Positions 1-11,186 are shown, numbered from the stretch's first letter. The stretch: DNA of 64,000 nucleotides from Leptidea sinapis (GCF_905404315.1 NC_066273.1:6014001-6078000); one strand, 5' to 3'. The notes: a model not told the origin generated them from the letters alone. A program made the numbers and translations.

Positions 1-437
1 TACAATAGGAATCTCGACACGGCGAGTAAAGGGCGCGGGTGACAGCGTTTATACTTCCGCGCGATACAACATCGGGTTACTTCGTGAACACCCTGTATGT
101 GCGACTGTGGGAATCTAATGGTTCGCCGGTCTACAGGCTGCTACAAAATGTACTTACCTAGTGATAATAATAAAATAAATACTTTTTTTCAACATATTTT
201 CCTTGTATCTTACTCACACACAAAATATTCAAATCTGTGTATTTTTTATACATTTTACGGAATAAAAGAAGAATTTAAAGGAATATAATCTTGTTGATAA
301 ATTAAGTAAGTTTAATGTTATATTTTATACATGAAAAACTATGAGAAAACACCAATTATGAAAAAGTGGACAGTTTTAGCAGCACTCATATAAAAATGAA
401 ATAAGAATTAAACAAATTAAATATGAAATAATAATTA
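1..437. other. Unassigned AT-rich DNA with GC-richer first 150 bases
   Basis: Nothing is recognised. The first 150 bases are richer in GC than the rest and may be a transposon remnant, but no motif supports a family. Confidence 0.3.
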
Positions 438-628
438 TTTTTTATGACAATAAGGGACGAGACGGGCAGGACGTTCAGCTGATGGTAATTGATACGCCCT
501 GCCATTACAATGTAGTGCCGCTCAGAATTCTTGAAAAACCCAAAAATTCTGAGCGGCACTAAGTGTAAGTCTCATTTGCCCAATAATTTCACTAGCTACG
601 GCGCCCTTCAGACTGAAACACAAATAAT
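438..628 (-). mobile_element. RA retroposon tail, truncated
   Basis: Read on the minus strand, this ends in CCCTTATT followed by an A-rich run, as a retroposon 3' end should. It carries the shared CAGCTGAACGTCC block and the GTGCCGCTCAG hairpin. The hairpin is intact here; the distal 5' part (GCTCCTTTGCACAGGATG) is missing. RA is probably the 3' region of a LINE or a SINE built on it. Confidence 0.75.
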
Positions 629-881
629 AAATTAACCAGTCTTACGGAAAGAAGTATAATTTGTAGTCAATGTTGTAATAAGAAAAAAAGGAACATCCTG
701 TATAAGCACTAGATTTCTAAAAGTCAACTAATTAACCGCATTTGCCACCTATGTCGAGAACGATTGTGTACCAACACCCATTGTGTCCTGAACCACTTCT
801 AAATACCCAATTAACAGCATTTACAAGGAAATACATTTACGGCGAATATTATCGTATCGATTAAATTGAACTCGATTGTTT

Positions 882-3157
882 TTCTTATTAGATAATTAGT
901 TACTAAATTAGTATGGTTTCCAAAATTCTTAATACTTAATCGCTAATGCATCGATTTAATAAATGCGTTTGATATCATATCAAAATATTTTTGTCTTAGA
1001 TAAAGGACTGGTCTCCGCTGCGTTTCAACTAGATACCGCACTACCTAAGAACAATAGCTTTTTTATTACGGCAACTATTAGATGCTTGTGTGCGTGACAT
1101 CTTGACACTCAATGGCATCTTTCATATTCATACACTTCGTATTAATTTTACATTGAAACTAATAAAATACAAAATACTTACTGAAGATATGTTCTATGAT
1201 ATCCTAATGTCTTTCTTATTTACTGTAGTATTATTTTCACACTTTTACAACGCAACCTGGCATTTTAGTTTCAATTATTAGCAAAATTTAACAGAACATA
1301 TTGTGGCACGTCAACGTCACACATTGTTCAAGACTGGCTCGAGTACGCTCACTAGTAGTATTAGCTGCCGCACTTGCGACTATGACTGCGGTAACGAGTT
1401 GGAGCGCAGCTGAGACCAATACTTAATCAAAGTTTTTTGTCTGGTTTTTTAGAATTTTCGATAGAAGCTAATGTCATATTTATTTAAAAAAAAGAACCCA
1501 TGTAAAGCTATTTCCATAATCAGATTCAATTTAATAGAAAATAGTGAGTAAAGATAATTTAGTGAACGTATAAATTATTATCGATAGTTCGATCCGTGAA
1601 CTGTCGCAGTATCGAGACATCGATGACCCACTGCACTAACTTAGTGGACCATCGCTCGATAATTAAGGCAGGCCCTATGTTATATCGATACGTCAGATTT
1701 CTATTAGATAATAAATAACTCAATTATTCAAAAATTCTAAGTAGTAAATCACTAATGCATCGATTTAATAAATGCGTTTTAAATCATATCGATTTTTTTT
1801 GTTTTTTATAATTTTCGACAGACTTAATTGTCATATTTATTTAAAAAAGATGTAAAGCTATCGTGGTCCATAATCAGACTCAATATGAATAATATAACAG
1901 AAAATAGTGAGTAAAGATATACTCAATCTTATTTCAATTTTAGTTAGATAGTTCGATTCGTGAACTCTCGTAGTATCGAGACATCGATGACCCACTGCAC
2001 TAACTTAGTGGACCATCGCTCGATAATTAAGGCAGGCCCTATGTTATATCGATACGTCAGATTTCTATTAGATAATAAATAACTCAATTATTCAAAAATT
2101 CTAAGTAGTAAATCACTAATGCATCGATTTAATAAATGCGTTTTAAATCATATCGATTTTTTTTGTTTTTTATAATTTTCGACAGACTTAATTGTCATAT
2201 TTATTTAAAAAAGATGTAAAGCTATCGTGGTCCATAATCAGACTCAATATGAATAATATAACAGAAAATAGTGAGTAAAGATATACTCAATCTTATTTCA
2301 ATTTTAGTTAGATAGTTCGATTCGTGAACTCTCGTAGTATCGAGACATCGATGACCCACTGCACTAACTTAGTGGACCATCGCTCGATAATTAAGGCAGG
2401 CCCTATGTTATATCGATACGTCAGATTTCTATTAGATAATAAATAACTCAATTATTCAAAAATTCTAAGTAGTAAATCACTAATGCATCGATTTAATAAA
2501 TGCGTTTTAAATCATATCGATTTTTTTTGTTTTTTATAATTTTCGACAGACTTAATTGTCATATTTATTTAAAAAAGATGTAAAGCTATCGTGGTCCATA
2601 ATCAGACTCAATATGAATAATATAACAGAAAATAGTGAGTAAAGATATACTCAATCTTATTTCAATTTTAGTTAGATAGTTCGATTCGTGAACTCTCGTA
2701 GTATCGAGACATCGATGACCCACTGCACTAACTTAGTGGACCATCGCTCGATAATTAAGGCAGGCCCTATGTTATATCGATACGTCAGATTTCTATTAGA
2801 TAATAAATAACTCAATTATTCAAAAATTCTAAGTAGTAAATCACTTATGCATCGATTTAATAAATGCGTTTTAAATCATATCGATTTTTTTTTTGTTTTT
2901 TATAATTTTCGACAGACTTAATTGTCATATTTATTTAAAAAAGAACCCATGTAAAGCTATCGTGGTCCATAATCAGACTCAATATGAATAATATAACAGA
3001 AAATAGAGAGTAAAGATATACTCAATCTTATTTCAATTTTAGTTAGATAGTTCGATTCGTGAACTCTCGTAGTATCGAGACATCGATGACCCACTGCACT
3101 AACTTAGTGGACCATCGCTCGATAATTAAGGCAGGCCCTATGTTATCGATACGTCAG
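882..3157 (+). repeat. 364-bp satellite-like tandem array
   Basis: The anchor CGATGACCCACTGCACTAAC starts at 1621, 1985, 2349, 2713 and 3084, giving periods of 364, 364, 364 and 371 bp. The internal copies are almost identical base for base, so they were homogenised recently. The leftmost unit (882-994 plus 1433-1620) is diverged and split by a MITE. Each unit contains the imperfect palindrome CACTAACTTAGTG. The last unit ends in an abrupt junction near 3157. No open reading frame is conserved across units. Confidence 0.95.
995..1432 (+). mobile_element. MITE inside the outermost satellite unit
   Basis: The ends are inverted repeats of about 28 bp: CTTAGATAAAGGACTGGTCT at the left and the reverse complement of CAGCTGAGACCAATACTTAA at the right. 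Flanking 8-mers ATTTTTGT (987-994) and TTTTTTGT (1433-1440) match at 7 of 8 positions, fitting an 8-bp target duplication of hAT type. The interrupted satellite unit resumes directly after it. A shorter relative lies at 8105-8270. Confidence 0.75.
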
Positions 3158-3408
3158 AGGCTAGGCTTAATTACGATATCTGCGGTACAGCCATGTTTAA
3201 TTAAGTTCGTATAAATGTCAATTTAAGTTCACACACTATTGGAAATATCCCATTGTTATGTTGTTATGCATATATAGCTTTGAAGCTATTGAATATTTAA
3301 TTAATATTTTTTTTCATTCAGGTTTTTTACACATAGCTTAATTATTAATACTTAAAATTCTTTACATAAAAATTTAATTAATTACAAATATATAGGTATT
3401 ATATTATA

Positions 3409-3618
3409 TATATTGGGTCTCTAATGTCTTGCTGCTATACAAGCGATTAAAACAGGCCAGGTTTATTACTTTAGTGTGTTTGACAAGCTACGTCTTACGC
3501 ACGCGATTTGTATGTAACTTTGTGTTAGTTTCCGTGCATTTGTCAAAATAGAGGTTAACTGTCAACCTCAGTTTTAAAACTACAGCTTTCACAGTCTATC
3601 TAGACGTATTAATTATTG
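3409..3618 (+). mobile_element. M1 MITE copy
   Basis: It shares the M1 body (AACAGGCCAGG, GACAAGCTACGTCTTA, CGATTTGTATG, CAAAATAGAGGTTA) and the terminal CTATCTAGACGTAT. The terminal repeats are eroded compared with the copy at 8422. Confidence 0.7.
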
Positions 3619-3680
3619 TATGACTTATCTGTTGTCAAATTAAAACATAATTACAACCGTAACGAACCGATCGAAGAAAA

Positions 3681-3926
3681 TTTATTGAATTAGGCGTTAC
3701 TTTGCGGAAATCTATAATTATACAAATGATGTAAGTTTTCTTTAGTGTTAATTCCGCCAATATTTGTTTTTAAAACAATTCGGACACGTGTTTCGCCTCT
3801 ACACGAGGCATCCTCAGGACGTGTTGTCTCACCAAAATCGCAGTCTCGTGCCATATTTTGGCACTATACTATACACAAATATTGGCGGAATTAACACTAA
3901 AGAAAACTTAAATCATTTGTATAATA
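3681..3926 (-). mobile_element. Penelope-like fragment with hammerhead motif and 48-nt inverted arms (copy A)
   Basis: Two arms, 3720-3767 and 3875-3922, are inverted copies of a 48-nt block containing AATATTGGCGGAATTAACAC, with a single mismatch. Between them lies a hammerhead ribozyme-like motif on the minus strand. The outer minus-strand sequence continues into TTTCCGCAAAGTAACGCC, shared with copies B and D. A hammerhead next to such blocks is a known property of Penelope-like elements; the family assignment is inferred from that, as no reverse-transcriptase or GIY-YIG domain is present. Confidence 0.65.
3772..3827 (-). ncRNA. Candidate type I hammerhead ribozyme
   Basis: On the minus strand the order is stem I 5' side, CUGAGGA core, a 5-bp stem II (GCCUC with GAGGC, loop GUGUA), GAAA, a very short stem III (ACACGUGU) and GUC, the expected cleavage triplet at 3785-3783. 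Stem I can pair by two base pairs, a 2x2 internal loop and four more pairs. One extra base separates CUGAGGA from stem II, and one extra C follows the GUC. Cleavage has not been tested. Of the four copies in the window this is the most complete. Confidence 0.6.
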
Positions 3927-5378
3927 ACCGATCGGTTTATTTTAACTTCAAGCGAATAATAATTGAACTTCACTCTCAATATTAAAATAAAGTATTTCAC
4001 GTTTAAAGCTAGTTATTTTCACGCCACGATCTCGTTTATGAAAATTGAATAATTGTTTGCTAAACGTTATAACTATTTCCGCGTAAACGTTCAGTGCAGG
4101 CCACTTGAGTTTATCAGTAGCGGTACTGATCCGCCGCCGGCGTTCACGTATGGGAAGTTCACACGACGCCTCGCTACCTTTGCCTGCGACTCTGTTCGGC
4201 TTAACATCAAAACCATAAAAAAATGGCAGCTGTAGAGACTGTGTGACAGAAGTGAAAATTTAAGTAGCCCTATTCAGGCGAGAAGATAGTACTTTGTACA
4301 TTCTCCGCGCCTCTGGGCCCCACGGGCCAAGTGTCTCGACACCGAACGGCGCAAAAATTAATGACAATTAATTATTAGTATTAAAATTTAAAATTTCATG
4401 TTTCAATATATTTTTAAAGTTTATTTTCAATAATATATGAAGCAAACAGAAACACTATTTAAACAATGCACAATTTACACACATTGAACTTTTCATATCT
4501 TATACACAGCACTAATGTTGCACAATACGGCAGCTTTACCCCATCCAAAAAGTATTTAAGTATATAGATATATTTTTTGAGATATATTTTTTTTATTATT
4601 TATTTATCGCATACGCCAGTCAAGAGCATGTCGTTGACGCGAACCCATAAGATTTTCTCCTTACAAAAAGTGCCCAACACGGCTTAACACGTTTTCAATT
4701 CAAAAATCGGTTAAGAGAACGCATTAAATAGTTTTTCAATAACACAATTTGCACACAAATAAGGATTTGAATTGAATATATTCTGATTGTAATATTTGTG
4801 TTTGGTCCATTTCGATTTGTAAATAAAATCCATATTGTAAACGAAATCAATGCCACCGTTTACCAGATTCGAGATAGTATTAAAAGTAGGTATTTCTTTT
4901 ACAGTACTTTTTTTATAACAAATACATCAGTGAAATTTTAATTAGTTTAGCTATTATTGAGATTTTATGTGTAAAAACAGAGACAATTTTTTTGGAAAAC
5001 TTAAGTACCTAGAATGCGAATCGATAGTTTTTTTTAAATATATTACGGTCGCGTCGTTTTACGATTATTACACTATGAAATACCGAAATTTTGTTCACTT
5101 AAGTTGAGTATGCAAAAGGAGTTTCCAAGAAATATGAATGAATGCATATTAAGAAGTTAACGTAAATTAATTTATTTTTTTCAATTTAATTAAAAAAAGT
5201 CAGGATGAAGTACAAAAGTTAAAATAACATTCAAATAAATTTAGAAACATTAATCCCAACTATCTTTATCATTCAAATAATCTTTCACATTAGGCTGTAG
5301 ATGTTAATTTATTTTTTACGATACATTTAAATAAATTTTTGCTAATATTTTAATATCATTTGGGAGTTTATTATAAAA
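3927..5378. other. Unassigned, mostly AT-rich DNA
   Basis: No gene or repeat is recognised. A short GC-rich patch at 4265-4350 stands out but has no motif I can name. Confidence 0.3.
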
Positions 5379-5716
5379 ATATCCGGACGACCGAGCCTTG
5401 CTCAGATTTTTAAGAATGGACAAAACTTGAACGAAAAAAAACTGATAGGACATCTGGATTCCAACCCGCATCTTCTGTTTTCCGGATGTCCCATCTGAGC
5501 TATTATAGTCTCGTATATAGTGGCGAAATTAACCTTTCTATGTTATTGTAGCAGTTTCTCATTCAAACACGGATAATACTACATTTATTTAAATCTAGTA
5601 AGATCGATTTCTCGCCCCCGAAACTACCTGTTTACGAAATTTCATTAAAATCGTTGGATCCGTTTCCGAGATTCAGATTTTATATATACAAGAATTGCTC
5701 GTTTAACGATATAAGA
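5379..5716 (-). mobile_element. Hel-2 Helitron-like element with tRNA-like segment
   Basis: On the minus strand it begins TCTTATATCGTTAAACGAGC next to an A, and near its other end has a GAGCAAGGCTC hairpin about 11 bases before the terminus. These fit Helitron ends, but the 3' end is not CTAG. The middle contains TAGCTCAGATGGGACA and a degraded B-box-like block, as in a tRNA-derived element. The copy at 25246 is closely related. Confidence 0.55.
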
Positions 5717-6095
5717 TGTAACACAATCCACTTTAAAAATTTAGCAATTTTGCGGAGCCTAGCAAATCCTATATGTTAAAGAATATTCCTTATAAGTCGT
5801 GATAAAGCATCGGCAAGCGATTACCCTGGTTACCGTTAACGTCTAAATACACGATCAGAACCGCATCAGATAGGGTTACCCACTCGTGTAGGGTCAGGGT
5901 AAATTGCTGGAGGATGTGTGGTGAGGTGGGCTACCGCGTTCGCACAGTTTCGGAAGCATTAGGGGCTATTAAGAACCGTTAACAGCAGTCGCGTCACGAG
6001 CAATGCTCACGACTTCACTACTATCCACAATCTCGCCGTATGCTTCACATGGCCTTATTTCACGCATATTCAGTGCTTTGTCGTAAATTATCTTC
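5717..6095. other. Unassigned DNA of moderate GC content
   Basis: It is richer in GC than its surroundings, with no open frame or known repeat. Confidence 0.3.
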
Positions 6096-6405
6096 TTTTT
6101 TTTTAAATAAGGGACGAGACGAGCAGGACGTTCAGCTGATGGTTATTAATACGCCCTGCCCATTACAATGCAGGGCCACTCAAGATTATTGAAAATCCCA
6201 AAAATTCTGAGCGGCACTACAAATGTGCTCGTCACCTTGAGACATAGTCAATGTCAAGTCTCATTTACCCAGTAATTTCACTAGCTACGGCGCCCTTCAG
6301 ACCGAAACACAGTAATGCTTACACATTGCTGCTTCACGGCAGAATAGGCGCCGTTATGGTACCCATAATCTAGCCGGCATCCGGTCCAAAGGAGCCTCCC
6401 ACTGG
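6096..6405 (-). mobile_element. RA retroposon tail, near full length
   Basis: It runs from the poly(T) end (AATAAGGGACGAGACGAGCA) to GGAGCCTCCCACTGG. The hairpin arm nearest the tail has changed to GGGCCACTCAA, so the stem is weakened. Confidence 0.8.
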
Positions 6406-6672
6406 TATCTGTCCAAATAGCATATAGAGGTAAATTTATCAGGTTGTAAGGGGGTAATATTTGGATCTACTGGACTGATTTTGGAAATTCTGTTACCAAT
6501 ATAAAGCCACATTATTTGTTATTGTCATTTGCCATTTATTTAACCGAAAATTGTCAGATTTTCAAAGTAAGTCAGAGAAAAAAATACGGGTTACAATCAG
6601 GAAGTGCCGGTAGAAGTGAAAACTTGAACATAAACGTTGTGCATATTTAAATATTTTGTAATGTCAAAATGT

Positions 6673-6860
6673 TTTGCACGAGACCTAAGTCTCGTGCCAG
6701 ATTTTGACGAGTTAGTATGTCCTGAGGATGCCTCGTGTAGAGGCGAAACACGAGACAAATATTGGCGGAATTAACACTAAAGAAAACTCAAACCATTTGG
6801 ATAATTATGGATTTCCGCAAACTTCTCTAAAATCTACTTCAATAAAATTTGTTTTGGAAT
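6673..6860 (+). mobile_element. Penelope-like fragment (copy B), ribozyme broken
   Basis: It has GTCTCGTGCCAGATTTTG, the CTGAGGA core, a complete stem II and GAAA. The segment holding stem III and the GUC cleavage site is deleted: GAAACACG joins AGACAAATATTGGCGG. It then continues through the shared AATTAACACTAAAGAAAAC block into GGATTTCCGCAAACTTC. Confidence 0.65.
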
Positions 6861-7022
6861 GGTTAGGGAATAATTTCGCACGAATTGCTTTATTCATCAG
6901 TATAAAAGCACTATCATTTATAAACTAGGCTTCATGCAACATATGCTTCCCTACCAACAGAGCAAATTGGAACTCTGACTGCCATGGAGGCGATTGATTG
7001 GAGATGTAGGCTATATTTATAA

Positions 7023-7312
7023 CTAGCTGACCCGGCAAACGTTGTTTTGCCATATAAAGTATAATTCACGCGATAGTTTTATAAGTAATAAAATATTGCC
7101 TATATTATAGCCTGTACATCATTTTGTTCTATTGTCAATAGTTTTTGCAGCGCACGCAAAAATAGGTTTTCGATTTTACACCTTGTGTTACAAAATAGCA
7201 ATTTTATTACGGATCCCTAATTTTGAAAAAAAACATAGCCTATAGCCTTCCTCGATAAATGGACTACCCAACACTGAAAGAATCATTCAAATCGGACCAG
7301 TAGTACCAGAGA
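7023..7312 (-). mobile_element. Hel-1 non-autonomous Helitron, 5' truncated
   Basis: On the minus strand its 3' end is GGGTCAGCTAG followed by T. The hairpin GGCAAA-ACAACG-TTTGCC lies about 7 bases before the CTAG-containing terminus. CTAG plus a subterminal hairpin is the standard Helitron end. The other end stops abruptly at a T1 SINE head near 7313 instead of the family's TCTATATATA start. Confidence 0.75.
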
Positions 7313-7760
7313 AAATTTTATGAACGATGCGGGATTCGAACCCACGACCTCCGGCGTTCCGTGCCGGTGCTCTAACCAATTGAGCTAACCGTTCGAGTAC
7401 CGCCGCGTTATAAAATTCTGTTTGCTTTGTTCAACTCTCAGGTTGTGGCTTCATCTACAGGATCTACTTTACAGTTGATAACTTTAAAAACATAACATAT
7501 TGTTTAGTTTTACAAGAGCGACATCTCAAGTCAATTTCCTAATATGCAAATATTGGGGTTGAGCAGGTTATCAACTCACTTCTAGGATTATTTTTAATTT
7601 GAAAACAAAATTTTATGAACGATGCGGTACTCCAACCCACGACCTCTGGCGTTTTGAGCCAGCGCTCTGCCAACTGAGCTAACCGTACGAGTAACGTATC
7701 GTTATAAAATCTTGTATGCTTTGTTCAAATCTCAGTTTGAGAACAACCTAATAACAACTA
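7313..7760 (-). mobile_element. Two T1 tRNA-derived SINE heads in direct orientation
   Basis: tRNA-like segments lie at 7322-7394 and 7617-7688. The first folds as a cloverleaf: 7-bp acceptor stem GAACGGT with ATCGTTC, A box TAGCTCAATTGG, B box GGTTCGAAT. Position 33 is C rather than U, and the variable arm is short. The same tail sequence follows both, which marks them as SINE copies rather than tRNA genes. Confidence 0.7.
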
Positions 7761-8104
7761 ATTTCTCCAACAGGACTTTCTCTTATGATTCTGTCAAGTC
7801 GCTAATAAGGTGTAATTTATGTGCCACATTGAGCTGGTGACATTCCAGCTTGAGTTTAATTACCATACAATGCGCTGGTAGCAACAGTTTGACATGACGG
7901 CGACTCTAAGCGAATCCGTTGTCAACTGTCTAAATGCTCGTATCTCACTGAACGACTAGTAAAGTTGTCACCTTTTGTTAATTACGTACGCCTCCCTTAG
8001 GTAGTCTTCATAATATTTTTAGCTGTTTATGATTTTATTTTTGAAGTGAATTGAATGAGACTAGTGTGTTACGCTCGGTTATAACCACATCCATATTTAT
8101 CAGA
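7761..8104. other. Unassigned DNA
   Basis: No gene or repeat is recognised. Confidence 0.3.
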
Positions 8105-8270
8105 GTAATTCCATTTTATTAATTTCAATGTAAAATAACACGAAGCGTATGTTTTAAAATTTATTGAAAGATGCCACGCACACAAGCATCTAATAGTTGT
8201 CGTAATAAAATTGTTCCTAGATAGTGTAGTATCTAGTTGGAGTGCAGCGGAGACCAATCCTTAATCTAAG
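8105..8270 (-). mobile_element. Partial relative of the 995-1432 MITE
   Basis: Reverse-complemented, it matches the left half of the 995 element: CTTAGATTAAGGATTGGTCT, CAACTAGATAC, TATTAGATGCTTGTGTGCGT and CATTGAAATTAATAAAAT. The second terminal repeat was not found, so this copy is truncated. Confidence 0.65.
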
Positions 8271-8421
8271 ATTATATATTATATTTTAGTCATTATATTG
8301 AAGTGACATTGTAAATTGTAATTATTTGTGAAATTAATTTATCTTTTTATATTGTTTTGGCATTTTGCCGTTTCAACTTCAATTTACTTGTATATAATTA
8401 TGAACTAAATTGTTTGTATGC

Positions 8422-8655
8422 CTAGATAATTTATACATCTAGATAGACAGATAGATGACAGCTGTGAAAATGTCGAAAAAAATTGAGCTCGGAACTAACC
8501 TCTATTTTGAGCAATTCACGCACACTTACACAAAGAGTCATACAAATCGCGAGTGTAAGACGTAGCTTGTCACGCACACTAAACTAATATTCCTGGCCTG
8601 TTTTTATAGTTTGAATAACAGCAAGAGACTCTATCTAGACATATAAATTATCTAG
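8422..8655 (-). mobile_element. M1 MITE, best-preserved copy
   Basis: The terminal inverted repeats are 25 bp, CTAGATAATTTATACATCTA at 8422 and its inverse ending in ATAAATTATCTAG at 8655, with two mismatches. The body of 234 bp has no coding potential. Copies lie at about 3409, 19741, 28440, 36805 and 49938. Confidence 0.8.
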
Positions 8656-8843
8656 TGAAATTTCTGGGCAAATGAGACTTGACATCTTATGACTCAAGGT
8701 GACGAGCGCAGTTGTAGTGCCGCTCAGAATTTTTCGGTTTTTCAATGGTCTTGAGCGGCACAGCATTGTAACGGGTATCAATTACCATCAGCTGAACGTC
8801 CTACTCGTCTCGGCCCTTCGTCCCTTATTTTCATTAAAAAAAA
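8652..8843 (+). mobile_element. RA retroposon tail abutting M1
   Basis: It starts within the shared CTAGTGAAATT at the M1 end and runs to CCCTTATTTTCATTAAAAAA. Both hairpin arms are present. Confidence 0.75.
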
Positions 8844-9384
8844 TCTAAGTTTGTATGTTTGTGTGCATGATGTAATCACCTGTTATTGCAGGAACACGAT
8901 TTTTCGACTAAGTGATATAATTTTATGAATTGACCTTAAATAAATAAATAGAATTAAAAGGAAGTCATTTTAGATTACTTGAGTTCAACGACCTCGCGTT
9001 ACAGTAAGTTCCATTACAATTAAACATCATTTAAATGATTAATTTTATAACAGACCCATTAATATATATTTTAATAGCCCACTTACAATTAATCGAAAGC
9101 AAATATTTCTTATAAGCGAATATGTCCTTAATTGCCCTTATTCATAAACGAGGTTTAGTTATCTTAAGGTTGTACGGACGACAAATTTATGATTTAATAT
9201 TGATTTATTACAGCTTTTAATGACTTGTTACCAATGTTTCGATTAGTTTCATCTGATGTGGGTTTGATAAAACAATAAAATCTTTTAGAAAAGATTTAAA
9301 AAGGTTTTATCTTATTTTTGAAATTACAGTGGGTAAATAGAGTTCTCGTTGCTAATTCTTTCAATACACAACCCTAAATGCAAA
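8844..9384. other. Unassigned AT-rich DNA
   Basis: No gene or repeat is recognised. Confidence 0.3.
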
Positions 9385-9993
9385 AACATTTTAACCAAAA
9401 CACAACCGACTTCAAAAAACACTATTCCAAAACATTAGATATAATATGCACTAAAAAGTATGAAAATAATGGCGTATTTTTATACAATCTAACTAATAAA
9501 TCTAATTCTAGTAACGGTCATTGTTATTTTTGGAATCGGTGTCCTTCCGCCGCGGCCCCGCTCACGCCTCTCGTCTTCTCACGTCGTGCGTGCGACTCAA
9601 GCACATCTCACCTATGCATGTAGTTACAAAACTACCTTGGCTGACACCGACAATAAAAAATATTTGGCCGAGTATCGAATCAAGAGTAATCGGAGTAATG
9701 GATCCCATAATCAAACCCTAACCAAACTCTTACCAAACTATCTTTGAAGTATATCCTTTCCAATATAATAATCCTCGAAATTGGTTGGCGCGATATTCAG
9801 TTATTCGGAAATTTTGTCGCGCAAATACTTTTAGCAAATTTACAAAGACTTTGTAGTGGAACCAAATGGGAAGCACCAGCTTTCAAATAAAAAAAGAATT
9901 ATCGAAATCGGTTAACCCAGTAGAAAGTTCAGAGGTAACAAACATAAAAAAACAGACGAATTGAGAACCTCTCTTTCTTGAAGTCGGTTAAAA
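9385..9993. mobile_element. Element with ACCGACTTCAAAAA inverted ends
   Basis: ACAACCGACTTCAAAAAAC near 9400 and TTGAAGTCGGTTAAAA near 9990 form inverted ends about 600 bp apart. The interior has a GC-rich patch (9540-9610) and no intact transposase. The superfamily is not determined. Confidence 0.5.
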
Positions 9994-10388
9994 ATCGATT
10001 CACAATTAGAAACGGAGTAATCGTGTAAAAGAGACAATATTTAAGAGCCTATTATGAATGTAGTTAGTAATGGAGATAGGTAAGTAGTGAATTAGTACAT
10101 AAATTCCTTGGCGCGTGCGATGTATTGTTTTGTAACAGTAGTCGAAGGAACGGCATTCCACTTGGCTTGATCTCTGATGCACTAAACCCTAATATAAATG
10201 GAGACGGCAAGCCACGGCCTTGTGTACCGTATCATTGGTAACCGCTAACATGCCCGGGAAACTAGGCCAGTCTGTGTTACATAAAATATGTGATGATGTT
10301 TTTTTTTTATTTCTAAGCAGGCAAACGGCAAGATCTCGACATCTACAATACTAAAAGTATTAAAATGTATTATTGCCATCAGCGTTTA
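9994..10388. other. Unassigned DNA
   Basis: No gene or repeat is recognised. Confidence 0.3.
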
Positions 10389-10656
10389 ATTTTTTTTTTT
10401 TAAATAATGAATGAGATTAGGAGGGCATTATAGTGCAGTGCCGCTCAGGATTTTAAAAAACCCCAAAAATTCTGAGCGACACTACAATTGCTCTCGTTAC
10501 CTTGAGACATAAGATGTTGTGTCATTTGCCGAGTAATTTCACTAGCTATGGCGCCCTACAAACACAATAATGCCTACAGTTTACACTTTACTGCTTCACG
10601 GCAGAAATACTCGCCGTTGTGGTACCCGTAATCCTGTGCAAATAGCCTCCCACTGG
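10389..10656 (-). mobile_element. RA retroposon tail
   Basis: It has a poly(T) start, a hairpin with a weakened arm (GAGCGACAC), ACTAGCTATGGCGCC and CCTCCCACTGG. The CAGCTGAACGTCC block is deleted. Confidence 0.7.
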
Positions 10657-11186
10657 TGATATAAGTATAGGTACTCTAAGTTCGAAGGTCTTCAAGTGCT
10701 ATCGTAAATGTACTGGACAAGAAGCGAACAGTTGTCAAACAAACTTATGTACTTTTTTTCCAATGTCATGGAGGTATCTAATACGTATTACCGAAAGCAG
10801 TTTTTGATAAAAGCGTAAATAGTTAATTAATAAGACAGGCCTTAGGGGCCCACCAACTAACGGTCTGCCTCTGGCGCTTGTGAAATTCACATTTGAAGTG
10901 TCCGTTAGTAAAATTTGACTAATAAAACTTCCCGAGGTATATATTATGTGGTGACAGCTCTAGGTACATGTGCCTATTCTAGTGTTAAAAGAGACTTTTA
11001 GAGAGAGTTTGTTATTTTCAATTCTAAATATCACTTTATATATCATCAACAAAATTGGCAAAGTTTTATACAGTAGTTTTCAACAGAATTTAATTATTAC
11101 ATTAAATATTATTAGTCATTCCCACCCGCGGAATATTGACAATCGCGGGTGGCAATATCCTTCTTTCTTACGTGGTGCGTATACGA
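10657..11186. other. Non-coding DNA in the presumed drm intron
   Basis: No repeat family is recognised. It includes CTAACGG and CCGTTAG about 50 bases apart (10857-10907) as a weak inverted pair. Confidence 0.3.
11122..11152. repeat. GC-rich hairpin CCACCCGCG / CGCGGGTGG
   Basis: A perfect 9-bp stem with a 13-nt loop in AT-rich surroundings, about 390 bases downstream of the drm exon on its strand. Its function is unknown. Confidence 0.6.

Noticed and set aside
882..3157. CRISPR-like or LTR interpretation of the 364-bp repeats
   Set aside because: The repeats are contiguous, with no unique spacers or internal coding region; it is a simple tandem array in a eukaryotic genome.
9378..9721. Two overlapping frames in the 9.4-10.0 kb element
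   Set aside because: No transposase or other domain is visible; they are inside a repeat with inverted ends.
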